This document shows, piece by piece, positions 31,831 through 39,033 of a stretch of 64,000 nucleotides of DNA (positions are counted from its first letter, which is position 1; each line of letters begins with the position of its first letter). The DNA comes from a virus, in the IMG/VR virus record IMGVR_UViG_3300044835_000075, positions 1 to 64,000 of that record. One strand, written 5' to 3'. Below the pieces are notes generated by a model that saw only the letters and a program-made list of their open reading frames with translations, ran no database searches and was not told where the DNA came from. A program made the position numbers and the translations under genes.

Positions 31831-32729
31831 ACCGTAAGCGCACCGTCGGAATCGCCGCACTGGCATTGGCGACCCTCACCGTCGTCACCGGCTGCTCGGT
31901 CGGCAACACCACCGCCAGCGAGGTCGCACTCCAGTACGGCGGCGGCCCGTTCGACTCCAAGGCGTTCGTGCAGTGCATCGGCGAAGGGCAGCACACCTTC
32001 AACGATGTCAACGACGTGCACTACTACTACCCCGCCGGGCAGCGCGATTTCACCTTCTCCCCCGACAAGAGCGCCGACTCGGCGCCGCTGACCTCGACCA
32101 CGAGCGACGCGCAGGAAGTCCAGGTGACCGGCACGGTCAAGTTCACCCTGAACACCAGCTGCGCCGACTTCAAGGACTCGACCGGCAAGGACTGGCCGGG
32201 TGGCCATTTGCAGATGTTCCACGAGCTGATCGCCAGCAAGTACAACGCCGCGCCGACCGACGGCGGGCAGAACATGAACGACGGCTGGGACACGCTGCTG
32301 CGGAACTACCTCGGGGCGGCAGTCGACCGGGCCACGGACAACGAGGCGCTCAAGTACACCTGGGAAGACCTCTACACGAACACCGCGAAAAAGGCCCAGT
32401 GGGAGAAGGACGTGCTCGGCCAGCTGCCGAGCATCCTCAAGACCCTGACTCAGGGCGAGGACATGCTCACGATCAACGCGGTGCTCTTGCAGAAGCCCGG
32501 GATCTCTCCGGCGTTGCAGTCCGGGCTGACCGACAAGCAGGCTGCCGAGTTGCGCAGTCAGGCCGCCGACGTCGACAAGCAGGCCGCGCAGAGCTTCCCC
32601 GGCGGCATCGTGGGCTACCAGGCCTACCAGCAGCAGCAGGCGCTCAACCAGGCCATCAAGGATGGCAAGGTGCCGATCATCCCGGTTCCAATGGGGTCTG
32701 GCCTGAACATCCAGGTGCCGAACAAGTAG
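31827..32729 (+). CDS. SPFH/Band-7-like lipoprotein
   Basis: 300 residues. Signal peptide with lipobox VTGC (Cys23). Residues ~70-200 fit an SPFH domain (VQVTGTVKFTLNTSCADF; LRNYLGAAVDRATDNEALKY), ending MLTINAVLLQKPGISPALQS, then the typical DKQAAELRSQAADVDKQAAQ helix. SPFH proteins organise membranes; band-7-like genes occur in actinophages. A lipid anchor instead of a membrane helix is unusual. Confidence 0.72.
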   Translation: MNRKRTVGIAALALATLTVVTGCSVGNTTASEVALQYGGGPFDSKAFVQCIGEGQHTFNDVNDVHYYYPAGQRDFTFSPDKSADSAPLTSTTSDAQEVQVTGTVKFTLNTSCADFKDSTGKDWPGGHLQMFHELIASKYNAAPTDGGQNMNDGWDTLLRNYLGAAVDRATDNEALKYTWEDLYTNTAKKAQWEKDVLGQLPSILKTLTQGEDMLTINAVLLQKPGISPALQSGLTDKQAAELRSQAADVDKQAAQSFPGGIVGYQAYQQQQALNQAIKDGKVPIIPVPMGSGLNIQVPNK

Positions 32730-32744
32730 TACCCGAGTGAAGCG

Positions 32745-32778
32745 CGGCCCGGCCGGGAATCTCCTGGTCGGGCCGTTC
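32745..32778 (+). terminator. intrinsic terminator-like hairpin
   Basis: CGGCCCGGCC / GGTCGGGCCG followed by TTCTC. Confidence 0.6.
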
Positions 32779-32790
32779 TCGGTTCCGAGG

Positions 32791-32820
32791 TTGACTAGCC
32801 GCTGCGAGCGTGGTTTACTT
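32791..32820 (+). promoter_or_regulatory. promoter cassette
   Basis: TTGACT, 18 bp, TTACTT; short leader with GGAGAAAGG; serves 32849-33347. Confidence 0.75.
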
Positions 32821-32848
32821 ACGTGGTTCCCGGAGAAAGGGGCACGCG

Positions 32849-33043
32849 ATGGAAGACGAGTGGACCCGCGACCCGGACGGGAGCTACGTCAACGCCACCA
32901 AGTGGCGGATCAAGCTGATCGGCCGCGACTGCTGGCAGATCACCCGGCCCAACGGCTTCCGCGCCGACGCCTACGTCTACCCCACCCTGGCCGCCGCACA
33001 AGCCCGCGTCACCACCGTCTACGCCGTCCAGAACGTCGCCTAG
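32849..33043 (+). CDS. unknown 64-residue protein
   Basis: ATG 32849 with GAAAGGGGC RBS. KWRIKLIGRDCWQITRPNGF then AYVYPTLAAAQARVTTVYAV; small alpha/beta. Unknown. Confidence 0.65.
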   Translation: MEDEWTRDPDGSYVNATKWRIKLIGRDCWQITRPNGFRADAYVYPTLAAAQARVTTVYAVQNVA

Positions 33044-33056
33044 AAAGGACCACGTC

Positions 33057-33347
33057 GTGAGCAAATCCCTGGCGTACACCAAAAACCGGCACCTCGTGCT
33101 CCGCAAACTCGCCAATGAGGGTGCGACCCTGCAACGCAACGGCGCGCTTGAGCCGAGCTGGCTCGACCGCAAAATGAGCTTCCACAACAAGAACTTCACC
33201 AACACCGCGCACGACCTCGAAGTCGCCGGACTGCTGGTCTTCCCGCAGCGTGCGATGTACGGGCTGAGCCTCGGCAAGCCGAAGCTCTCCGAGGCCGGTT
33301 CGGCGCTGCTGGCGAAGTGGGACGCTGCCCGACCGTTAGTTGACTAG
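33057..33347 (+). CDS. winged-helix-like protein, 96 residues
   Basis: GTG 33057 with AGAAAGGACC RBS. HLVLRKLANEGATLQRNG, then FTNTAHDLEVAGLLVFPQRA and GLSLGKPKLSEAGSALLAKW fit a winged helix (regulator-like). The stop TAG is inside the next promoter. Confidence 0.62.
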   Translation: MSKSLAYTKNRHLVLRKLANEGATLQRNGALEPSWLDRKMSFHNKNFTNTAHDLEVAGLLVFPQRAMYGLSLGKPKLSEAGSALLAKWDAARPLVD

Positions 33348-33369
33348 CCGCGCCCAGCGTGGTTTAATT
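33340..33369 (+). promoter_or_regulatory. promoter cassette, leaderless class
   Basis: TTGACT, 18 bp, TTAATT; contains the upstream stop; ATG 5 nt after the -10. Confidence 0.8.
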
Positions 33370-33374
33370 ACCGA

Positions 33375-33569
33375 ATGAACTTCTCCCCGCGCCACCGCCG
33401 GTCCCTCTACCGCCTCGCCGCCGTCTCGTTCCTGCTGGCCGCTCTGCTCTGCTTCGCAGGCTGGGTGATCCACGGTCACGACCTGTACAGGCTGGTCGCG
33501 GCCGTCCTGTTCGTCATCAGCGCCCTCGGCACCAACCGGGCCGCCAAGGCCTCGCCCCAGGTCAAGTGA
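33375..33569 (+). CDS. two-helix membrane protein, leaderless, 64 residues
   Basis: ATG 33375 is 5 nt past the -10; no RBS. LAAVSFLLAALLCFAGWVI and LYRLVAAVLFVISALG membrane helices with a basic start. Coupled to the next membrane gene. Confidence 0.7.
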   Translation: MNFSPRHRRSLYRLAAVSFLLAALLCFAGWVIHGHDLYRLVAAVLFVISALGTNRAAKASPQVK

Positions 33570-33730
33570 GGATCACGCGGCGCCTGCTCTGGCGCCACGC
33601 GACCGTCACCGTCCTCGTGCTCGCCCTCCTGTCCGCGCTCGCCGCGACCGGCGGGCACCCGATCTACGCCGGACTCGCCGTCGCGTTCGGCATCCTCACC
33701 ATCACCTTCGGAAGGAGGGCGTTTCGATGA
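33566..33730 (+). CDS. small membrane protein, 54 residues
   Basis: GTG 33566 overlaps the previous stop (GTGA). TVTVLVLALLSALAAT and YAGLAVAFGILTITFG helices. Its 3' end supplies the GGAAGGAGG RBS for 33727. Confidence 0.65.
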   Translation: MRITRRLLWRHATVTVLVLALLSALAATGGHPIYAGLAVAFGILTITFGRRAFR

Positions 33731-34608
33731 CACTCACCGATGTCGGCATGTACTTCCTCGACAAGAGGGTCGAGCGCCACCGCCTCGTGACCGTGGCCGA
33801 CTCCGCGCCGGTCCGGCTGCGCAGCGGCCGGGGCAAGAGCGAGAAAGTCCACGTCGTCCCCGCCGAAGAGCAGGAAGGCGATACGTGCTCCGCGCTGTGC
33901 GGCGGCAGGACCGAACGCCAGAACTACCCGCCAGTAGTGAAACCGTGGCGCTGGACCAGCGACGACGTCGATTGCGGTGCCTGCCTGAAAGTCATCCGGG
34001 ATGCCGTCGGCCGGGGCAAGATCGCCTTTGCCACCGACGAGATGATGACCACGCGCCGCAAAGAGGCCGTCGACGCGATGTACGCCCGCCTGCGAGAGAT
34101 CTCGCCGGTCGTCCCCAGCGACATGCTGGGCCGCCTCGCAGCATCTCGGCGCCCCGCTCGCGTCGGCACTTCCGGCGCGACGTGCGTCCATCTGGTCGAG
34201 CACGCCGAATGTGGCCGGTCGGCGTGCGGGGTGCGGCCGGATCGCGGCGGAAACCAGTGGCGATGGACTGATGAGGGCCTGTCGTGCGCGAACTGCCTGT
34301 ACTTCCTGGTCGCCGACCTGTCCGACAAGGCTCGCCGCGCCGCCCTGGTCCGTACTCGTGGGGTGATCCCGTCCGGTACCGGCGGTTCGTTCGCCGCGAA
34401 CGGCGCCAGTGAGGCAGCCGGTGACGCCTGGTATGCCGCCGGGTGTCCGTCGGTGGCGTCGATGGCGCTGGAAGAGCTGAAGCCCCGGGAGCACTACCCG
34501 CAATGCGTGCTCGACGGCAACCCGTACCGGCTCGATCTGGCCACCGCGCGGTGCTCTTGCTATGACGATGACGAGCAGGACGAGGTCGACACCGACGTCG
34601 AACCGTGA
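33727..34608 (+). CDS. Cys-rich protein, 293 residues
   Basis: ATG 33727 (ATGA overlap). Two similar modules, each with a Cys/His cluster followed by a W-rich strand and C-x2-C: DTCSALCGG ... WRWTSDDVDCGACLKVI and TCVHLVEHAECGRSACG ... WRWTDEGLSCANCLYFL. The internal duplication suggests two zinc-binding domains. Function unknown. Confidence 0.68.
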   Translation: MTLTDVGMYFLDKRVERHRLVTVADSAPVRLRSGRGKSEKVHVVPAEEQEGDTCSALCGGRTERQNYPPVVKPWRWTSDDVDCGACLKVIRDAVGRGKIAFATDEMMTTRRKEAVDAMYARLREISPVVPSDMLGRLAASRRPARVGTSGATCVHLVEHAECGRSACGVRPDRGGNQWRWTDEGLSCANCLYFLVADLSDKARRAALVRTRGVIPSGTGGSFAANGASEAAGDAWYAAGCPSVASMALEELKPREHYPQCVLDGNPYRLDLATARCSCYDDDEQDEVDTDVEP

Positions 34609-34638
34609 TTGACAATCCGCCCTCACAATGGTTAGATA
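34609..34638 (+). promoter_or_regulatory. promoter cassette adjoining upstream stop
   Basis: TTGACA, 18 bp, TAGATA; long leader to 34706; serves the sortase pair. Confidence 0.75.
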
Positions 34639-34705
34639 ACCGGCGAACCCCCTGTTTCTCCGCCGCGTTCGCGGCCGGAGTTTCCCCGAAAAAAGGACAC
34701 CCGCA

Positions 34706-35434
34706 ATGCGCCCTGTTCGCCTGATCGCGGCCACCCTGGCCGCCTTCCTCCTCGCGGTCCTCGCGCTGGCGCTCCCCGCCACCGCGACGGCCGCCACCGC
34801 GCCGGTCTGCTCGCCGACCGCCGTCGTGGCCACCTTCCACACCGCCGTCTCCGCCGACCAGGACAGCGGCAACCACGGCGATTGGGCCGTCGACGCGTTC
34901 GTCCGCACCACCGAGATCTACAACCTCTGCGACGGCACCTACCGCGTCAACGTCTCCGACTCCGGCGCCTTCACCACCAAAGCCGGTGCCCTGTCGCCGA
35001 CCGCCGGTCTCCCGCTGCCCTCGACCCCGGTCGTCGGCAAGTTCGCGGGCACCGACACGTTCCTCGTCACCAGCGAAACCGCACCCGTCCTCACCGCACC
35101 GGCCGCCGTCGTCGGCAGCCCGAGCACCTCGACGTGGCCGAGCCGGTTCTTCGCCGGTAACAACGGTGTCGGTGGCGCGTGGGGCTGGACGTACACCACC
35201 GCGTGCGAGAAGTGGGTCAACGCTGCCAGCGGGAACACCGGTGACATCACCGGCAAGGTCTGCCCGACCAAGCCCGCGCCGCCGACCAGCACCACCCCGG
35301 CGCCGCCGACGACCGTGACGAAGCCCGCCCCGGCGCCGGTGACGAAGGTCGTCACCGTCACCAACCCGGGTCAGTTCGCCACGGTCCCGAACGTCGCCAA
35401 GGGCGTCGACACCGGTGACGGCTCGCTCGCATGA
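34706..35434 (+). CDS. secreted protein, probable partner of the sortase
   Basis: 242 residues, ATG 34706 with AAAAAGGACACCCGC RBS. Signal peptide (LIAATLAAFLLAVLALALPA, cut after ATA). Globular part with three Cys, then a PT-rich linker (PAPPTSTTPAPPTTVTKPAP) and a short C-terminal PNVAKGVDTGDGSLA. No LPxTG and no C-terminal membrane helix. The TGDGS end directly before a class F-like sortase suggests it may be the substrate. Overlaps the sortase start (ATGA). Confidence 0.7.
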   Translation: MRPVRLIAATLAAFLLAVLALALPATATAATAPVCSPTAVVATFHTAVSADQDSGNHGDWAVDAFVRTTEIYNLCDGTYRVNVSDSGAFTTKAGALSPTAGLPLPSTPVVGKFAGTDTFLVTSETAPVLTAPAAVVGSPSTSTWPSRFFAGNNGVGGAWGWTYTTACEKWVNAASGNTGDITGKVCPTKPAPPTSTTPAPPTTVTKPAPAPVTKVVTVTNPGQFATVPNVAKGVDTGDGSLA

Positions 35435-36030
35435 GTAAGCGGCTGATCGCCCTCATCGCGGTCGGCCTGGTAACCCTGGTCGGGTGCGGCACCACTGCCG
35501 CGCCCGACCGGGCCCCGGTGCCCGACCAGGCTGCGCCCGTCGCCGCTCCCGCCACTCCCGCAGTCACACCCGCGTACACCGTGGACGTGCCGCCGTCGCA
35601 CCTGTCGATCCCGAGCATCGGGGCCGAGTCGAGTTTCGTGCCGGTTGGCACGAACGCCGACGGCAGTCTCGCGGTCCCGTCGGTGCACACCCCGAAGCAA
35701 GCGGCGTGGTTCGAGCCGGGCCCTGAGCCCGGCCAGAACGGCCCGGCCGTGATCGTCGGACACATCGACGGCGACCACATCGAAGGCGTCTTCTGGAAGC
35801 TCAAGGACGTGAAGGACGGCGACGCGGTGAACGTCACCCGCGCCGACGGCAAGGCGCTGCACTTCGTGGTCTACCGCACTGAGCTGGTTGCGAAGGACGC
35901 CTTCCCGGCGTCCGACGTGTTCGGCTACGCGGCCGACCCTGAGTTGCGGTTGATCACGTGCGGCGGGTCGTTCGACGCGGCCGCGCATTCGTATCGTGGG
36001 AACACGATCGTCTTCGCGAAGCTCGTCTAG
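35431..36030 (+). CDS. lipoprotein sortase (class E/F-like)
   Basis: 199 residues. N-terminus carries lipobox LVGC (Cys19) instead of a plain membrane helix, then a Pro/Ala linker. Sortase fold LSIPSIGAESSFVPVG; catalytic His111 (VGHIDGD), Cys177 (LITCGG) and Arg189 (SYRGN). It should catalyse transpeptidation of a surface substrate, most likely the upstream secreted protein. Sortase pairs of this form are known in actinobacterial chromosomes; on a phage they are unusual. Confidence 0.85.
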   Translation: MSKRLIALIAVGLVTLVGCGTTAAPDRAPVPDQAAPVAAPATPAVTPAYTVDVPPSHLSIPSIGAESSFVPVGTNADGSLAVPSVHTPKQAAWFEPGPEPGQNGPAVIVGHIDGDHIEGVFWKLKDVKDGDAVNVTRADGKALHFVVYRTELVAKDAFPASDVFGYAADPELRLITCGGSFDAAAHSYRGNTIVFAKLV

Positions 36031-36040
36031 CGTCTGCGCT

Positions 36041-36074
36041 AGAAAGCCCCTGACCTGCTGGTCGGGGGCTTTCT
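36041..36074 (+). terminator. intrinsic terminator
   Basis: AGAAAGCCCCTGACC / GGTCGGGGGCTTTCT. Confidence 0.88.
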
Positions 36075-36086
36075 CCGGTCCCGGGG

Positions 36087-36116
36087 TTGACAAGCCGGGC
36101 CGAGAGTGGTTAGCTA
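36087..36116 (+). promoter_or_regulatory. promoter cassette, leaderless class
   Basis: TTGACA, 18 bp, TAGCTA; ATG 5 nt downstream; heads the eight-gene chain to 38966. Confidence 0.8.
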
Positions 36117-36121
36117 TCTAC

Positions 36122-36538
36122 ATGCGCAACAACGTCCAGCTCAAGCGCCAGCCCACCGGCTGCCCCGTGTGCGGTCACACCGAGCACCACCGCACCAAGA
36201 CCGGCAAATGGGCCTCCTACAACCCCGGCATCGACGTCCTCACCGGAGTCGTCGCCACCTACACGAAATGCCCCGCATCCGGGCTGAACGACGCTGGCGT
36301 CGACGAACTCTTCCGCACCTTCGAGTCCTGGGACAACCCCGGCTCCGCCACCGGCGAGACCTACCACGAACAGCTGATCGTCAAGGACAACGCCGACTCG
36401 ATCGTCCTGGCCACTGAGCTGCGACTCGGCCGGAACCTGCCCACGACGACCCTTGAGGTCCGCATCGCCCCGAAAGACGTCCCCCGGCTGCTCGCCGAGC
36501 TGACCGCCATCGCCCAAGAACGAGGCCTGATCGCATGA
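36122..36538 (+). CDS. zinc-binding protein, paralogue A, 138 residues
   Basis: Leaderless ATG 36122. TGCPVCGHTEHH and a distant CPASG, then DELFRTFESWDNPGSATGET and PRLLAELTAIAQERGLIA. The next gene repeats this plan, indicating tandem duplication. Confidence 0.7.
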   Translation: MRNNVQLKRQPTGCPVCGHTEHHRTKTGKWASYNPGIDVLTGVVATYTKCPASGLNDAGVDELFRTFESWDNPGSATGETYHEQLIVKDNADSIVLATELRLGRNLPTTTLEVRIAPKDVPRLLAELTAIAQERGLIA

Positions 36539-36960
36539 CAACGAAGCCGCTCACGCGCCACTTCACCGGCTGCCCGGTCTGCGCGCTCCACATCCCGCTC
36601 ACCAAATCCAGCCGGTGGCCGAAGCACTTCCTCGGACACGGCACCGACGTCCACGTCCGGCAGAAATGGGGCAACGTCTGCCCCGCGTCCGGCAAGACCG
36701 ACACCGAAGTCGACGACCTGCTGCGCACCTTCGACAGCTGCGACGACCTGAGCACCGGCATCAAGGGCGAGAGCTACCAGCGCACCGTGACAATCCACGA
36801 CACCGGCGACGAACTCACCCTCGTGTCGTCGATGTTCATCGGAAGCATCGACGTCGGCGGTCAACTCGTATCCCGCGTGGCCGTGCGCATCGACGCGCAA
36901 GACACCTACCGCCTGATCTCGGAACTGACCCGCGTTGCGGAAAAGAGGGGCCTGCTATGA
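36535..36960 (+). CDS. zinc-binding protein, paralogue B, 141 residues
   Basis: ATGA overlap with A. TGCPVCALHIPL, CPASGKTDTEVDDLLRTFDS and RLISELTRVAEKRGLL align end to end with paralogue A. Function unknown; coupled also to the DUF262 gene. Confidence 0.7.
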   Translation: MTTKPLTRHFTGCPVCALHIPLTKSSRWPKHFLGHGTDVHVRQKWGNVCPASGKTDTEVDDLLRTFDSCDDLSTGIKGESYQRTVTIHDTGDELTLVSSMFIGSIDVGGQLVSRVAVRIDAQDTYRLISELTRVAEKRGLL

Positions 36961-37526
36961 CCCGCCAGACCACCCGCCCACTGCGCGAGTACAGCATGAA
37001 CGTGCTCGCCGGAGTCCCCTACGAGATCGTCAACTCGATGCGCGAGTTCCTCATCCTCGACCCGCCCTACCAGCGCGGCACCGTGTGGACCGAAGACCAG
37101 CGCATCGCCCTGGTCAAGTCGTGGCTGATGGGCACGCCGATCCAGGCCGTCATCATGAACGACCGGCGGCGGCAGGCGTGGACCGGCGAGGCGCCGGGAC
37201 TCGACCACATCGCCGTCATCGACGGCAAGCAGCGGATCGAGACCGCCATCGCCTGGTTCGACGGCCAGCTCGCCGTACCGGCATCCTGGTTCGACGCCGA
37301 ATGGTATGAGTCCACCGTGGACACCGACGACGGCCCATACCTGACGTACGACAACCTCACCCCGGCGGGCAAGCGGTTCTGCAAGTTCCAGTGGAAGCTG
37401 CCCCGCATCGAAACCGAGCTGGGCACGGAAGCCGACGAGGCCGAGCTGTACCTGCTCGTCAACGGCGGCGGCACCGCACAGACAGCGGCCGACATGGCGA
37501 ACGCGGCAAGGGTGGCAGGACGATGA
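36957..37526 (+). CDS. DUF262/GmrS-N-type protein
   Basis: 189 residues, ATGA overlap. Motifs DPPYQRGTVWTEDQRIALV, LMGTPIQAVIMNDRR and VIDGKQRIETAIAWFDGQL are diagnostic of DUF262 (ParB-like nucleotide-binding/nuclease domain of GmrSD-type systems). Only the N-terminal domain is present; no HNH half follows. The ELYLLVNGGGTAQT end is also conserved in the family. May act as a small nucleotide-dependent switch or defence-related factor. Confidence 0.8.
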   Translation: MTRQTTRPLREYSMNVLAGVPYEIVNSMREFLILDPPYQRGTVWTEDQRIALVKSWLMGTPIQAVIMNDRRRQAWTGEAPGLDHIAVIDGKQRIETAIAWFDGQLAVPASWFDAEWYESTVDTDDGPYLTYDNLTPAGKRFCKFQWKLPRIETELGTEADEAELYLLVNGGGTAQTAADMANAARVAGR

Positions 37527-37951
37527 CCGAACCGATGCGCCTTGTCGAGATCTGCTCCGCCGACGGCGACGCACTGGACTACCCGAGCATCCACCTGCTT
37601 CGCCTGCCCGCCGTGCCGCGCGTCGGCGACGACGTCGTCGTCAAGGGCGCGACGCGACGGGTAACCCGCGTTCTGCTGGGCAATTCGGGCATCGGGGTCG
37701 GGATACAGGCCTGGACAGAGTCGTTACCGGCTCGGCAGGCGTGCCCGAACTGCGGTTCGCAGGACCTGACGTGGTCGGCGTTCGTGAAGTCCACGGCGCC
37801 GGTCGCGGTCAACCGGCTCAACACCGGTGACGTGTCCGCCCAGTTCGCGCTGGGCTGCGAGGAGTGCTCGGAGACCGTCAAGATCGTGTCCGCCCAGGCG
37901 GTCGCGGCGGTGCTCAACGAGCAGGGGATCGACGTCTCGGAGGTGGAGTAG
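37523..37951 (+). CDS. unknown 142-residue zinc-ribbon protein
   Basis: ATGA overlap. Barrel-like start (PRVGDDVVVKGATRRVTRVL) then ACPNCGSQDLTWSAF ... LGCEECSETVKIV, a complete four-Cys zinc ribbon. Unknown. Confidence 0.68.
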   Translation: MTEPMRLVEICSADGDALDYPSIHLLRLPAVPRVGDDVVVKGATRRVTRVLLGNSGIGVGIQAWTESLPARQACPNCGSQDLTWSAFVKSTAPVAVNRLNTGDVSAQFALGCEECSETVKIVSAQAVAAVLNEQGIDVSEVE

Positions 37952-38548
37952 ATGGCCGACTCGCATGACCTGTTCACCGTTAACGGCACCCGGTTCGCTT
38001 TCCCGAAACTGCCTGAGCCGCTGGAGGACTACGGACCGGCCGCCTACAAGATGCGCGACAGGCGGGACAGATTGCTCGCCGAGGCGCGTACGACACGATT
38101 CGTGAAACCCCGCGAGGTGCGGCCGCTGCCCTGCCCGAAGCCGGGCATCGGCGACTTCGCCCCGAAGCCGGGAGCGCCGGGCGCCGCGATCGAGCTGGAC
38201 GACGGCACGGTCGGGGAGGTCTGGGCGCTGGCTCCGAAAGGGCGCCGGTGGGTGGTGCGTGGCGGCGAGTACGTCGAGATCACCCCGAGCGGCCGGGTGC
38301 TGATGACGCACACCGGCGAGGGGCAGCGGCAGGCGATCGTCGCGGAGTTGCAGCGGCGCTACATCAACGCCGTGATGCGGCAGGTCATGCCGGTCACCCC
38401 GCCGATGCCATGGCGGACCGATGAGATGGCCGCATGGTTGGCGGCCACCGAACCGGCGCGCCGCTGGGCGTGTGCGTACTTGGCGAACAAGCTGTACCCG
38501 GCGGTGTATCCGCACCCCGGTGACTTCGAGCTCAAGGAAGCCTCATGA
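37952..38548 (+). CDS. unknown 198-residue protein
   Basis: ATG follows the previous stop directly, GGAGG upstream. Beta-rich AAIELDDGTVGEVWALAPKG, RRWVVRGGEYVEITPSGRVL, then a helical C-terminus (RRWACAYLANKLYPAVYPHP). Unknown. Confidence 0.66.
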   Translation: MADSHDLFTVNGTRFAFPKLPEPLEDYGPAAYKMRDRRDRLLAEARTTRFVKPREVRPLPCPKPGIGDFAPKPGAPGAAIELDDGTVGEVWALAPKGRRWVVRGGEYVEITPSGRVLMTHTGEGQRQAIVAELQRRYINAVMRQVMPVTPPMPWRTDEMAAWLAATEPARRWACAYLANKLYPAVYPHPGDFELKEAS

Positions 38549-38808
38549 TCAGCGAACGGACGTTGCTGTTGACGTTGCAGACGATGCCGACAGTGTTTCC
38601 CGAGGCGCCTGCCGGTGACGTCCGCGACCACGTCGAGCACCGCGCGAAGGACCAGGTGCATCTGTGCGTGCGGTGCGGCCGCCGGTCGCAGTGCGCGCAG
38701 GTGGCCGGGACGGCGGCGGGGCCGCGCTGGCTCGACCTGTGCGCCAGCTGCAAGAACGACTTCCTGGCCTACCTGGCCACCCAGGAGCAGCCGAGCGTGT
38801 GGGAATGA
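38545..38808 (+). CDS. zinc-binding protein, 87 residues
   Basis: ATGA overlap. HLCVRCGRRSQCAQVAG and LDLCASCKNDFLAYL form a four-Cys site. Unknown. Confidence 0.66.
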   Translation: MISERTLLLTLQTMPTVFPEAPAGDVRDHVEHRAKDQVHLCVRCGRRSQCAQVAGTAAGPRWLDLCASCKNDFLAYLATQEQPSVWE

Positions 38809-38966
38809 GCGGCGACGCGGTGGAGTTCGTCGATGACGACGGCATGGCCGGGTGGTTCCAGATCTTGACCGGCGCCGCCCGGCAGGGTGCCGACAGTGTC
38901 CGGGGGCCGGACGGGGTGCGCGGTCCGGCTGGTGACCAGCGGCCGGACGGGGTGCGCGGAGACTAG
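38805..38966 (+). CDS. small protein with duplicated tail, 53 residues
   Basis: ATGA overlap. Starts MSGDAVEFVDDDGMAGWFQI; C-terminus GPDGVRGPAGDQRPDGVRGD arises from a 19-bp direct repeat (38905-38923 and 38941-38959). TAG stop abuts the next promoter. Unknown. Confidence 0.58.
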   Translation: MSGDAVEFVDDDGMAGWFQILTGAARQGADSVRGPDGVRGPAGDQRPDGVRGD

Positions 38967-38996
38967 TTGACAAGCCGCTGCCAGCGTGGTTGACTA
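38967..38996 (+). promoter_or_regulatory. promoter cassette abutting upstream stop
   Basis: TTGACA, 18 bp, TGACTA; leader with GTTCCGC; serves the helicase. Confidence 0.78.
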
Positions 38997-39033
38997 ATGG
39001 TGTTCCGCCCGAAGAGCACCGAGAGGACACCAC

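Noticed and set aside
34706-35434. LPxTG sorting motif in the sortase partner
   Set aside because: No LPxTG, and no C-terminal membrane helix or basic tail; only TGDGS is present, so recognition remains inferred.
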